The notes: generated by a model not told the origin, from the letters alone. A DNA stretch of 64,000 bases from Gibbula magus (GCA_936450465.1 OW388290.1:29935457-29999456); one strand, 5' to 3'. Numbered from the stretch's first letter, positions 39,838-50,193 are shown. A program made the numbers and translations.

Positions 39838-42800
39838 AATAACACAAATAATACTTTATTGAATGGCCATAATGAATTACAAGATGCAGCTGAAGGGACT
39901 ATGCTAATTTTGGATTTAAGAAATACTGTGATGGAGCAAGGCAATCATAGGTTTAAGAAAAGTCCGAGAATCTGCGAGTTTTAATTATGAAGTTATGGAT
40001 AGATTTAAGGAGTACATCGTTTTCTTGTTTTGTGGAGCCAGCATTTCCGTGAAGAATAGATTTAAGGTTAAAACCTTTTATGTAATAGTATTGATTGAAT
40101 CTAATATCATTGTAGGTGGGACAAATGAGAAAAAAGTGAAGTGCGTCCTCTAAATGGTGTCCACAACTACACGCTGGACTGTCATGTATAAATCTAGCAA
40201 ACAGATCACCTTTTAAATCACTACAACCAAGCCGAAGGCGGGAGTGGATTATCTGACAGAATCTTGATCCATTGTTAAGGTTAAAATAATTTGGGATTTT
40301 CTCTTCCTTTAATTTATTTTTGAATTCTCCAAAAGTGCTTGCATTGACAATGTCTAACGGGAGGGAATTCCAGATATTGACCGTGTCCGGCACAAAGGAT
40401 TTGGAGTAATGACTGGTGTTACATTTTACGCTTTGGAGATCGGAACTGTTTCTTAAGTTGTATTGACTTGCGTCGGATACGTTGTCAGGAACTAAATTAG
40501 ATAAATATTCCGGAACAATTTTGTTTTTCATCTTGTAAAATACATATAACTTTTGACGGCGTCTCCTTTCTTCTAAAGATGTAATATTTGTCTCTGCATA
40601 TAATTTAGAATGGCTTGTGCCACGGACTGCACCACAAATAGTTCTGATTGCATCAAGATTTAGTTTTTCGAGAAGTTGTGATTGTTCTTTTGTGCAATTG
40701 TCCCAGATGTGACAAGAGTAGTCGAAAACTGGTAAGATGAACGATTTGTACATTGTCTCTAAGGTTTTCCTGTTGAGTCGGTATTTAAGACTTCTCAAGC
40801 AGTTTATCATCGGACTTACCTTTTTAACAATACTGTCAATCTGGCTGTGCCACAAACAATCTTTCTGTAGAGTTATTCCCAAGTGTTTATGAGATGATAC
40901 CTCGTTAATTATAGTGTTATTCATAAATAACGCAGGTTTAATAGACTGGGTTTTTTTACGGGTGAATTGAATAGTGACGGTTTTACTTGGGTTAAAGTCT
41001 ACTTGCCATTTATTGGCCCAGGTACTGATAACGGACAAATCTTTATTGAGGGTCTGCGCATCTACAATTGGGTCGTTAATAATAACGTATAGTGATGTAT
41101 CGTCAGCAAATAATCGTATGTTGCTGTCAATGTCTTCGACAATGTCGTTGATGTAGATAAGGAACAGTAATGGCCCTAGTACGGATCCCTGAGGGACCCC
41201 GGCAGTGACCGGTCTTAATTCGGAGCTGTAACCGTTTTTTACGACACGTTGCAAGCGATCTTTTAGATAGCTCTCAAACCATAAAAGTAATGAGCCACAA
41301 ATACCATATGATCTTAGTTTGTGAATAATTCCCTTGTGCCATACTTTATCAAAGGCTTTACTTATGTCGCAGAAAACCGCCCGAACTTCTTTGCCTTTGT
41401 CAATTTCACTGGCGATGAAATCATAAAGAAACGTCAACTGATTAGTGGGTGAATCACCAGGAATAAAGCCGGACTGAAGATTAGATAATAAATTATTATC
41501 CCTGAAATAGTTGAATACGTATTTAAAAACACATTTTTCGAAAAATTTTGATAGACAGCTCGTTAGGGCTACAGGTCTGTAGTTGTTACATTCGTTGATA
41601 TTACCTTTCTTATAGATCGGAATTACTGACGCGATTTTCCAGATATTTGGAAATATTGAATTGTTAAGGGAGGTGTTAAAAAGTTTTGATAATGGATCTG
41701 CTATTATAGAAGCACTCAGTTTCAATAAACGGTTTCCGATGCCATCGTGCCCAGTAGCTTTTGTAACATCAACAGAGAGTAAAATGTCTTTAACTTCGCT
41801 GGTAGTCAACTTGATGCAAGATAGAGTTTGGTTTGTTTTAAGGATTACTTCTGGTAGGTTTTTATCGGGAGATTTTACACTTGCCTGATCGCAGAAGTAG
41901 TTGTTCATTACTTTTACGATATCATTCAAGTCATCGTACAATGAATCCTGATATGTGATTGGGGGAAATTTTGTATCGTTTCCTGTGGATTTCAAATAGT
42001 TTTTAACAAGGCGCCACCATAGTTTGCTACCATATGAATCGTTTATCTTGCTGTCAATTTTAGATACAAATTTTTTCTTGGCAGTGCGAACAGCTGATAT
42101 AACTTTGTTACGGACTTGGCGAAACTTTTCCCAATCAGAAGGTCGGTTGTGTTTCTTGGCTTTTTTGTGAACACGATTCCGTTTTCTTATCAAATTGCGA
42201 ACTTCGCCAGTTATCCATAACGGGTCTTTAGGTCTGATTGTAACCGTTTTATTTGGAATGTGACTATCACAAATATCAGTAAAGCACTTCGAAAACGATG
42301 TTGCCGCGTCATCAATGGTGTCTGTTGACAAAATATCTTGCCACTCGACTGAATTTAGGCTTGCATTTAGATTATCTGTGTTAATCATACTGTAATTGTA
42401 AATTTTTCTTTTGAAATTACTATTTATAGGTATTTCATCCCGAATACTAACGTATATCGGACAATGATCGCTACAAATTGGATCAGACACACCCGAACTA
42501 ACCACGCTGTCAGCATTAGATACAAATAATAAGTCAATCAAGGTTCTAGATGTGGGTGTGATCCTAGTTGCATCGATAATAAGTTGTGTCAAGCCGTACA
42601 TTGCCTTGAGGGTTTCAATTTTATGGTTCGTTTTATTGAGGATATCGATGTTAAAATCGCCTGTTATTATAGTTTGCATGTTTAGTGCCATCGCCTTGGA
42701 AATTGACTGGTCTAATAAATCCCAATATGCCTCACTTCTATCGGCGCGGTAAAAATTTCCGATTAAGTAATTTTTATTTTTACACTTTATCTGTACCCAT

Positions 42801-43600
42801 TGCGCTTCGAGTCCTTGTATATTGAGAGTATCCATACTTTTGACATAGAGTATTTTCTTAACATATATAGCTACACCCCCACCCCGGCTTGGACGATCGT
42901 TACGAAATGGCAAATGGAAACTAGGAATGGAAATATCACTCTGAGGAATATCACCGTGCAGCCACGTTTCTGTTAGGCAGATTACATCGTAGGAATGGAG
43001 TTCAAGTGCAAGTAAATCAACTTTGTCTTTCAAACTTCTTATGTTTAAGTGAACTATTTTTAGATTACCGAATTTACTAGGGCCCGGATTTTGATGAATA
43101 TCCCCGCAGCATAATAATAGAATGAAAATGTAAATGGGCGTGTTTAACTTGTAAAGACACGCATGGGAGAACAAAATTGATGTAATCAAAAATTTGCAAT
43201 ATGCTTTGCTTGAAGTATTTGAATGAAATAATCCAACCGCCCGCCTGTACTGGACTAGATCAACCGGCATCAAATATTGTCAAAAATAAAGAGTACACGG
43301 CGGTGGTTGGATTGGAATCATTTAAGTGAAAAGAAGAATGTGATTCATAGTTTAGCCAATAGCTTGCATCAATGTAATAAAGTATATGAGGTGATACATG
43401 AACGATCAAATGGTATACAAAATAAACATAACGTTGGGTGAAAGGGTTGTAGTGCAGAGACAAAAAGTTTTTCGAAGAAAAATAAGTCAACAGAATAAAA
43501 ATAAAACAGCAGATTATTATCATAATCCGCAAAGTGAGAGTGCTTTAGTGGAATGTTGAGATATGACTATGTGTGAGTAAGCGACCGCAGGAGTTGTTGA
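39838..43600 (-). mobile_element. LINE (non-LTR retrotransposon) carrying an intact ORF2
   Basis: Intact EN-RT ORF on the minus strand, followed by a short 3' UTR (39952-39838) with an AATAAA signal at the end (CCATTCAATAAAGTATTATT). The 5' boundary is uncertain. A short upstream open frame (43260-43532) overlaps the ORF2 start. The element sits at the edge of duplication copy 1. Confidence 0.75.
39953..43270 (-). CDS. LINE ORF2: APE endonuclease and reverse transcriptase with 2A-like peptide
   Basis: Encodes 1105 residues from the ATG at 43270. A hydrophobic segment (about 45-54) leads into GDIHQNPGP (about 55-63), a 2A-like motif. An apurinic-type endonuclease follows: LNIRSL, TETWL (catalytic Glu), GDFNID (about 203-208) and SDHCP (about 264-268). 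The reverse transcriptase has IPIYKKG, NYRPVALTS, FCDISKAFDKVWH, GVPQGSVLGPLLF and the catalytic FADD (about 719-722). Near the C-terminus is CSCGHHLEDALHFFLIC, a zinc-knuckle-like Cys/His motif common in LINEs. The protein nicks target DNA and copies its RNA in place. Domain order and words fit the Jockey/CR1/L2 supergroup. No internal stop or frameshift, so it may be young. No ORF1 is directly adjacent. Confidence 0.93.
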   Translation of the reverse strand: MPVDLVQYRRAVGLFHSNTSSKAYCKFLITSILFSHACLYKLNTPIYIFILLLCCGDIHQNPGPSKFGNLKIVHLNIRSLKDKVDLLALELHSYDVICLTETWLHGDIPQSDISIPSFHLPFRNDRPSRGGGVAIYVKKILYVKSMDTLNIQGLEAQWVQIKCKNKNYLIGNFYRADRSEAYWDLLDQSISKAMALNMQTIITGDFNIDILNKTNHKIETLKAMYGLTQLIIDATRITPTSRTLIDLLFVSNADSVVSSGVSDPICSDHCPIYVSIRDEIPINSNFKRKIYNYSMINTDNLNASLNSVEWQDILSTDTIDDAATSFSKCFTDICDSHIPNKTVTIRPKDPLWITGEVRNLIRKRNRVHKKAKKHNRPSDWEKFRQVRNKVISAVRTAKKKFVSKIDSKINDSYGSKLWWRLVKNYLKSTGNDTKFPPITYQDSLYDDLNDIVKVMNNYFCDQASVKSPDKNLPEVILKTNQTLSCIKLTTSEVKDILLSVDVTKATGHDGIGNRLLKLSASIIADPLSKLFNTSLNNSIFPNIWKIASVIPIYKKGNINECNNYRPVALTSCLSKFFEKCVFKYVFNYFRDNNLLSNLQSGFIPGDSPTNQLTFLYDFIASEIDKGKEVRAVFCDISKAFDKVWHKGIIHKLRSYGICGSLLLWFESYLKDRLQRVVKNGYSSELRPVTAGVPQGSVLGPLLFLIYINDIVEDIDSNIRLFADDTSLYVIINDPIVDAQTLNKDLSVISTWANKWQVDFNPSKTVTIQFTRKKTQSIKPALFMNNTIINEVSSHKHLGITLQKDCLWHSQIDSIVKKVSPMINCLRSLKYRLNRKTLETMYKSFILPVFDYSCHIWDNCTKEQSQLLEKLNLDAIRTICGAVRGTSHSKLYAETNITSLEERRRRQKLYVFYKMKNKIVPEYLSNLVPDNVSDASQYNLRNSSDLQSVKCNTSHYSKSFVPDTVNIWNSLPLDIVNASTFGEFKNKLKEEKIPNYFNLNNGSRFCQIIHSRLRLGCSDLKGDLFARFIHDSPACSCGHHLEDALHFFLICPTYNDIRFNQYYYIKGFNLKSILHGNAGSTKQENDVLLKSIHNFIIKTRRFSDFS

Positions 43601-44435
43601 CGGAAGCATGAATAGCGTGATGCACGTGCACATGTGGATTGAGTGAAGCAACGTGTTGTGCTGTGTCGTGTGTTGTGTTGTGTATGTTTGCTTTGTTGGA
43701 TTATATTCCTGGATATTTACTGTGGATTGAATATTTCAACAACAGAAATGTGAGTATTTGCTTGGAATGTGTTATGAAATCGTTTGTTGACGTAAAAGGT
43801 GCATGATAAACGATGTACGTATGTAAATGTGCATGCTCGTTTCATGGGTAGTGGTGTATCAGTGGGAGTAGATGTAAGGATATATACTTATGATGAATTT
43901 CAATGTATGTAACAATCCATTAATGTATTGTGTTCACCTACTAGAAAGTATTGGTTGGAAATGTGTTTTTTTGTATATAAACAGATACAAATAAACAATC
44001 GAAACACGAGATGAAAACTCTACCTTTGAGATAATATCTTACTGAAAATACCCTAAACCAAATGTCTTCGTAAATAATCAAAGTGGTAAACATAGAAATG
44101 TATTACTGTTAACTGAGTAGCAGCAGCTTCGCTGTAGATGTTTAAAGGAACGTAAAGCCAGTCGCTACGGACATAAATTCTTAAGGAACAAAAACAAACC
44201 ACACAACAACTAAGCAAAGGTATCTTTTCATGTCATCACTTCTCAAATGAATAGAAAGAAATTTGCTTTCTTCACAAATGGTGTACATATAAATATACAC
44301 AAGAACACATCAGCTGCGTAAGGCTGTATAGACACGATTCTCATAATAAAATAATATGCATGATAGTGAAACAATCAAAAGTCACAACCTAAATGTATAT
44401 AAATTTGGTGTGGCAACAGCCCATGAGTCATTAGA
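43271..44435. other. Region between LINE ORF2 and the DNA transposon
   Basis: Probably includes the LINE 5' leader. A GTGTTGTG-rich stretch lies at about 43655-43690. An open frame of 90 residues on the minus strand (43260-43532) overlaps the ORF2 start and starts with a hydrophobic segment, but I do not recognise it. Confidence 0.45.
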
Positions 44436-44844
44436 CAGGTTCAGGACATCCCTATAAACAGAGATAATGGCTCATTCCAGATATTATCCCTTATAATAGA
44501 CAGTGAACTCGCCCATTTTGGCTATAAAAACGATAGATTTTCTCGCGAGCGGTCTACTTCTAAACTGGCGAGCTATGGTATGTGTACATTCTGCAGCACG
44601 TGTGTGCTCTTCAACCCCTAGTTACTCAATTAAACCGGGAATTTACCGCATTTTGGTCGACTGGTCCGAAACAAATATGACCTTTTCTGCCATTCTGCAC
44701 GTTTTTGCCCCAATAATTTCGTTATAAATGCTTTTATGTACATTTTAGTCACTCACCTTGTGTAACGACCACTTCTCCCTTCATAACTCCCGGAAACAGT
44801 ACAGGATGCGCAGTCATTCGTCTGCAAAGGGACGTAATTCCCAG
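44436..44844 (+). repeat. Left terminal inverted repeat (409 bp)
   Basis: Begins CAGGTTCAGG and ends GACGTAATTCCCAG. The reverse complement is at 49780-50188. Reading inward it contains an acceptor-like TTTTATGTACATTTTAG. Reading outward (minus strand) it contains a strong donor-like ACAAG|GTGAGTG. Confidence 0.93.
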
Positions 44845-45049
44845 TAGGGGTGGGAAACTGCTCAATAACTATGGTTTAGCGTAAGGACCATATTTTCACC
44901 AAAAAATGCATTAAAAACACGAAACAATTTCAATGTAGAAAAATAGCATTTATTCATTACAAAGTTACCCAATTATACAGACACAATAAATGAACCGAAT
45001 TAATGTTTCTTAACAAGTATTTCCAAATAAATTTGTAACACATTCCTGT

Positions 45050-45066
45050 TATTTCTCTTTTTACAG
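45050..45066 (+). promoter_or_regulatory. Splice acceptor upstream of the transposase start
   Basis: TTATTTCTCTTTTTACAG ends 13 bp before the ATG at 45080. It implies a 5' non-coding exon. A possible donor is TTTAGC|GTAAGG at about 44880. Confidence 0.5.
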
Positions 45067-45079
45067 TTTCAACTTAAAA

Positions 45080-48000
45080 ATGAGTAGAAAATGCAGCTGT
45101 AGTGGCCATGAAGTTTTTGCTTCAGACAATCCCTTTAGTGTTTATAAGATCTCCTCCAAAAAACACTCCAAAGTTGTTCACGACGCACTTTTGAGGCTAG
45201 GTTACTTGAAGGTCAAGTCAACATATATTTGCACTGCCTGCATCGACTACACTAAGCAAAACTTGCTTCAACCCACATCTTCACCAGAAGACATTGCTAT
45301 AGACACCATTGCTAAAGCTTTTGAGAAAGATACGTTAACCGACGATCAAATTAATTCTCTTTGTGATGTTGTTGGTAAACTGGCAAGGAAGGGAATAGAG
45401 AGAGACATATCAGATGTTGCTAGCCAGTATCAAGTTGAGGGTTTTTTTGATAATTTTTCTCTGGCGAATTGGATCCAACATCGTCACACACCATTGCTCG
45501 AGTTTCTCACGTCTTTTGGAAACATAAATCTTAATCAGTTTGAACCTGAAGAATCTCCAAAATCACTCCGAATTTTCATCACCATCATTGAACACATGTA
45601 CAGCCTCATATCACCAAACATTGTTACTCCATTATCATTTGTTACAAATCTCTTGTCATACTTCATATCAGGCAGCAAAACATCCCATCTCCTTCACCAC
45701 AGTACAAGTCCATGTGGAAATTACACCACCCTTCGTAAATGGATAGAGAAAGGAACTGACACTCCCAATACTTTGTCTTCTGACGGTAGTGTGTGTGTTT
45801 TCTTTGACAATAACCAGGTTCTTCAGAAAAATTGGAGGGTAGTTCTAAACTTTAAATCCAAATGCAGTGTTATGACAAATTCAATAGCAATTCAGAATCC
45901 ACACAACAACATCCAATCTGCCCTAGCATTTTCTCCATACTTTTGGCTCCACAGTGTCTCCACACAAACGTATAGCAACGAACTCAATCAAATGAGTACA
46001 GCATGTCAGGATCATATTGCACATTACCTCGACATGTTCATCCAATCTGAGATAGGAACAGTTCTCCAAACCCTGTCACAAGATATACCCGGTGGCCCTC
46101 TCACTGACACAATTACCAAGGGGGAGTTTGTCTGCTTACAATCTGCTACCTTCAAGACTTCTAAAGATCCCTACAGCCTGGTAGAGTCACACCATCCACA
46201 AACCCCACCTTGCATCACCCTCGCCGATCCAATCCTGGTAAACCCCTCGGGTTATGACAACCTTACCCGTGTTCTTAAATCATTGGAAATGCAAGTTTGT
46301 TTAGGGCAGGAACGACAGTGGTTTGTGGTTGGTTGTGATGGTTCTCCCTACAACCTCGTTGCAAGGATGATGGACGACTGGTTTTGCTGCAGTGTGTGTG
46401 GCAAAGAGTTCCACAGTGGACTTGGTAGCTTCTTGCGTCACCTTCGCACCTCACATCCACTTACACAGGTAAATCCAAGGGAGTGCAAGTTATTTCAACA
46501 TATTTTACTCGTTCCGGGTGCTGGACATGTTGAAATAAATTTACTCAAATCAGTGTTCAAGATTCTTTGGGAGCCTCTCATAAAACACATCGCTGTCCTC
46601 TGTGGATTTCGAACCGCTCACGCCTTGCAGTATGCCCAGTCATGCAGCAACCACCACAAGTCTTGGCAGATGTTTTTGATTTTATTACACTCCAGCTTGC
46701 GTGAAATCATCTTTGAGTACGTCACCCGACACGATTGCAATCAGCGAGACGTCACATCTGCAGATATTGGTGCCTGGATTTCTGGTTTACCATGTCCTAA
46801 CTACCGGTTCCTCTGGAGTGTTTTGCGAGAGTGGCTGATCCCGATTTTCACATTCCGGTGTGCTGTAAGGAGGAATAACCCACGTACCATGATTGCCGCC
46901 AGGGATTCAGCCTCTACCATCTTCTACGGGACCAATGCCACCACCTACATGGAGCTCGTCTTTCGGGATGACAGGATGCGTCTGTGTGCTCCCCAGGAAG
47001 TGTTGGACTTCATGCACCACACTGAAGTTTTCTCTGCAAGTGGACACACCAGCAAAGGGGAGGGCGCAGACTTCATACTGGAAGGCAGGAACCGAAGAGT
47101 CAAGATGTGGGTCCCCCCAGGCGTCCCTACGGAGCACACGTGGTTGAGGAGCTGTCGTAACCTCGAAAGAATGGAGCAGGTAATTATAAGTTATTACATT
47201 TAAGGATCAAATTAATTAATTTTAGCTAATAGTGCAGTTATTCCATGATGAACAAAGTTTTTTCTTGGAATAATTGCAGTTATTTTTTTTTTGTAACAGC
47301 TGAACAATATCTTAGATATAAATAAACTATTTTCTACCTTGCTCGTTGTAAGCCGCAATGGCTCCGCGGTACCGCGCGCTGATTCTAGTAGTGTGCATCA
47401 TCGTCAGTGTGAGTTCGAATCCCGGTAAAACTTTTGTAAAAAAAAACAATTTTTTTTTTATATCTTTTACTGATCTGTAAAGAATGAAAATACTAATTAT
47501 TCGTTTCAAATAATTTATTTTCTTGTTTAATTTTTTTTGGGATGAAAGTTGTGCTCTGGACAGAAGAAAGATATGTTTTTCAAATGGTTTTTTTTGGTTA
47601 CATGTATCCCTAGGCATGTTGAATGCAGCCAGTAGTTGCATTCACTGCCGTCATGTTGGCATCCTATCCACAAGTTGTGGATGTTCAGTTTATGGTCATC
47701 TGGACTGTCATATTGGATGCCGCATTTCCGGCACGAATCACTCTCTGTACGCACTGTTGTCCTCTGATTGCGGGTTTTGCGTTTATTAATAGTGCTGGTG
47801 CTGGTGGATGGTGCTGGTGTTTTTTTTTCTTTACTTGTGGTGCTGGTGGATGGTGTGGTACATGTGCTGGCTTGGGGTGATGTGTTTATGGTTGGAATGG
47901 ATTTGGTGCTTGTGCTTAAAGTGTGTAGGGTGCTTGTGCATGAATTTGTTGTGGTGATTGTGTTTGAATTCGGTGTGGTGATTGTGATTGAAGTTGGTGT

Positions 48001-49473
48001 GGTGATTGGGGCAGATTTAAGTTTAGTATTAGTAGAAGAAGTAGTTGCAATTAGTTGTTTAGGAGGTGGTGGCATTGTGATGGTTTTAGTGTTAATTTTC
48101 CCGTTTTCCTGAAACACAATGTACCGTAACATTATGTAACATCAATGTGTAACTTCAATATTATTTTAGTCATATTGGTTAGATTTGATTTGTGTGTAAT
48201 GATGTATTGTACATATCACTCTAGTGTATATGTAGTTATATATTCTGAAATTGTACAATTTAATGTATATGTTTGGTAATATATTTGTTGTTGGATATAC
48301 ATACTGGACAATAACCTCCGGTGCAGAACTCCATTGGGGCAGTAGGGTCCGAGGTCTCAAACTTTAAGTTGGATCTCTTCCCTGTCTGGACGTATATTTC
48401 CTGCAACTGATCATTGATTAACTTACATAATTCACTTTCTTCATTAAACATTGATGTTCATTATACTTTTGTTAACAGATCAGAACCAGAGTCCTCCATC
48501 ATTTCTCCATGGACCGAGACGAGGCCTTTTTCACCACAGACGACACTTCGTTGGAGTCGGAGATAGCGGGGTTCCGTTATTGGATTCGGGAGAGTGGATA
48601 CCTTTCTGCTCCCCAGGCCAGTAAACCACTTACTGGTTTGGATCACACCCAACTCGATCCGGTCATGGAGAAGTGCGTAGCGCACTGTCGGGCAAATCGA
48701 CAGAGCTATCGGTAATTAACAGCACCTCAGTATGAATATTTAAAATTAAGAAAAAAATACATTCGAATGGATAATCCACGGTTATACTGAAAGTTTCCCT
48801 TAAACATGTAGTAAACCTTTTTTTATAACACTTCAAAACTGTATTTCTACCGATCTCCTTTATACTTTGTTTGTTCATAAGTTCAATGATTTTAAATATA
48901 ACATTTTATGCTTGACATATATTTATAATGATATAAATTATGTAATGCATTTACTGAAGAAAATAATACAATCTAAATATTACAGATCCAGTGCGTCTGA
49001 AGGTCTTTCGGCGAGAAAGAAAAGGTTCATTCCGTTGTTTGTCTTGCCAGAAGACAGGAATGTATTCGAGAAACCACACAAGCGGACTGTCGCCGAACTC
49101 ACAGCCATGGTTTCTGAGAAACTTGCCACGTTTTCGGTGGGTTTATATTAAGTAAAGACTTTGCCTGCTCCAAATCTATTTCCATCAATTTGGGAATATA
49201 TAATAAAGAGTTTTAAATTATTCACAGGTTGACAGCGAGTTACGTCAGCAGTGGTCTCAGGTGGCGAAGAAGGGCAACAAGAAGGACATATTGCAGTTTT
49301 GGCTTGTACTGCAAGAGCAAGAAAACACTGAGGAACTTGTCGGTAAGATGCGTTTAATATTTTGTTTTATTATTATAGGTACAACTATTTCTAAAATTGC
49401 CATTACCTTCTTCTCAACAGCCATTTTTTTTTTGGAAAATGTTTGGGCCTTTCTTTGGGGGTTTGGAAGGTAA
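45080..49473 (+). CDS. Putative transposase, five exons, DUF6589-like
   Basis: Exons 45080-47179, 48479-48711, 48986-49136, 49228-49342 and 49421-49473 join in frame (2652 nt, 883 residues). Donors are CAG|GTAATT, CG|GTAATT, CG|GTGGGT and CG|GTAAGA; acceptors all end in ACAG. The N-terminus has Cys-rich pairs (KCSCSGHE, YICTACIDY). Candidate RNase H-fold acidic residues are D243 (VFFDNNQ), D420 (VGCDGSPY) and E668 (FILEGRNRRVK). A C2H2 finger (CSVCGKEF...RHLRTSH, about 436-460) and PGAGHVEIN (about 479-487) lie between them. From memory the pattern resembles DUF6589 proteins of animals and fungi. The transposase role is inferred from the flanking TIRs and target duplication. The last exon is the least certain: the 78 bp intron before it is in frame and may be retained. 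Confidence 0.8.
47342..47440 (+). repeat. tRNA-like SINE fragment within the transposon's first intron
   Basis: It has A-box-like TGGCTCCGCGG and B-box-like GAGTTCGAATCCCGG spaced as in a tRNA gene, followed by an A/T-rich tail. The cloverleaf is not convincing, so I call it a tRNA-derived fragment, not a functional tRNA. Confidence 0.5.
47514..47519 (-). terminator. Poly(A) signal of the antisense PHD gene
   Basis: AATAAA on the minus strand, a few bases after the stop codon of the PHD-finger open frame (47527). Confidence 0.55.
47527..48451 (-). CDS. PHD-finger protein, two exons, antisense within transposase intron 1
   Basis: Exon B is 48451-48305 (49 codons from an ATG, donor CCA|GTATGT). 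Exon C is 48108-47527 (acceptor TTGTGTTTCAG, 193 codons plus stop). Both boundaries are phase 0, giving 242 residues. The N-terminal part ends with Cys-rich EFCTGGYCP. The middle is Ser/Thr/Pro-rich low complexity with a basic KRKTR patch. The C-terminus (about 172-236) has CxxC, WIGCQ, C-NYWLHSTC and FFCPEH, spaced as a PHD-type zinc finger (last ligand pair CxxH). PHD fingers usually bind histone tails, so a role in target choice or chromatin access is conceivable but inferred. Both exons lie wholly inside transposase intron 1 (47180-48478). An alternative upstream exon at 49407-49586 is listed separately. Confidence 0.7.
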
Positions 49474-49586
49474 CGAATTTGGCGTGGACCACTTGGGTGT
49501 GGGCCCGAACTTTTAAAGGGAGTTCCATCCCCATCAGGTACCTCGTCTGCATTCCACTTCATTCTGGGCTTCTTATGTAAAGCATC
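49407..49586 (-). CDS. Possible alternative 5' exon of the PHD gene
   Basis: A 60-codon open block on the minus strand is bounded by ATTGAATGCACAG (acceptor) and GAAGAAG|GTAATG (donor), phase 0 at both ends. It could splice directly to exon C at 48108. Content is basic and proline-rich (KPRMKWNADEVPDGDG, RYLPNPQRKAQTFSKKK). It overlaps the last proposed transposase exon in antisense, so one of the two may be spurious. Confidence 0.4.
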
Positions 49587-49779
49587 CTGTGCATTCAATG
49601 AATAACTATATTACATAATTCTATGATAATGATTTCTACATTTTTTATACTTTATTAATTGAAAAAATACCTCAATTTCAACAATGGGGGGAAAATAGAG
49701 CAATATCATAAATATATATTATGAAACCCGTTTTATTGCCAATTTGGCCTTCCGTAGAATCAACTGAAATCGATGGGCC

Positions 49780-50188
49780 CTGGGAATTACGTCCCTTTGC
49801 AGACGAATGACTGCGCATCCTGTACTGTTTCCGGGAGTTATGAAGGGAGAAGTGGTCGTTACACAAGGTGAGTGACTAAAATGTACATAAAAGCATTTAT
49901 AACGAAATTATTGGGGCAAAAACGTGCAGAATGGCAGAAAAGGTCATATTTGTTTCGGACCAGTCGACCAAAATGCGGTAAATTCCCGGTTTAATTGAGT
50001 AACTAGGGGTTGAAGAGCACACACGTGCTGCAGAATGTACACATACCATAGCTCGCCAGTTTAGAAGTAGACCGCTCGCGAGAAAATCTATCGTTTTTAT
50101 AGCCAAAATGGGCGAGTTCACTGTCTATTATAAGGGATAATATCTGGAATGAGCCATTATCTCTGTTTATAGGGATGTCCTGAACCTG
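49780..50188 (-). repeat. Right terminal inverted repeat (409 bp)
   Basis: Reverse complement of 44436-44844, ending GGGATGTCCTGAACCTG. It carries the outward-facing donor-like ACACAAG|GTGAGTG at about 49868. Confidence 0.93.
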
Positions 50189-50193
50189 TTAGA

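Larger units (their letters stand above)
44436..50188 (+). mobile_element. 5.75 kb DNA transposon with 409 bp TIRs and TTAGA target duplication
   Basis: The terminal inverted repeats start CAGGTTCAGGACATCCC. They span 44436-44844 and 49780-50188 and look identical by eye over all 409 bp. TTAGA lies directly outside both ends (44431-44435 and 50189-50193), a 5 bp target duplication. Inside are a plus-strand five-exon gene for a putative transposase and an antisense PHD-finger gene nested in its first intron. The ends (CAGG), TSD length and protein do not fit any superfamily I can name confidently: Transib-type elements have 5 bp duplications but CAC ends; hAT and KDZ have 8 bp. Identical TIRs and open exons imply recent activity. 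Confidence 0.9.

Noticed and set aside
44503..44727. Identical 74-residue frames here and at 49897-50121
   Set aside because: They lie wholly inside the two 409 bp TIRs; identity follows from the inverted repeat.
47768..48112. 114-residue plus-strand open frame rich in Val/Gly/Leu
   Set aside because: It is the antisense shadow of the Ser/Thr-rich PHD-protein exon.
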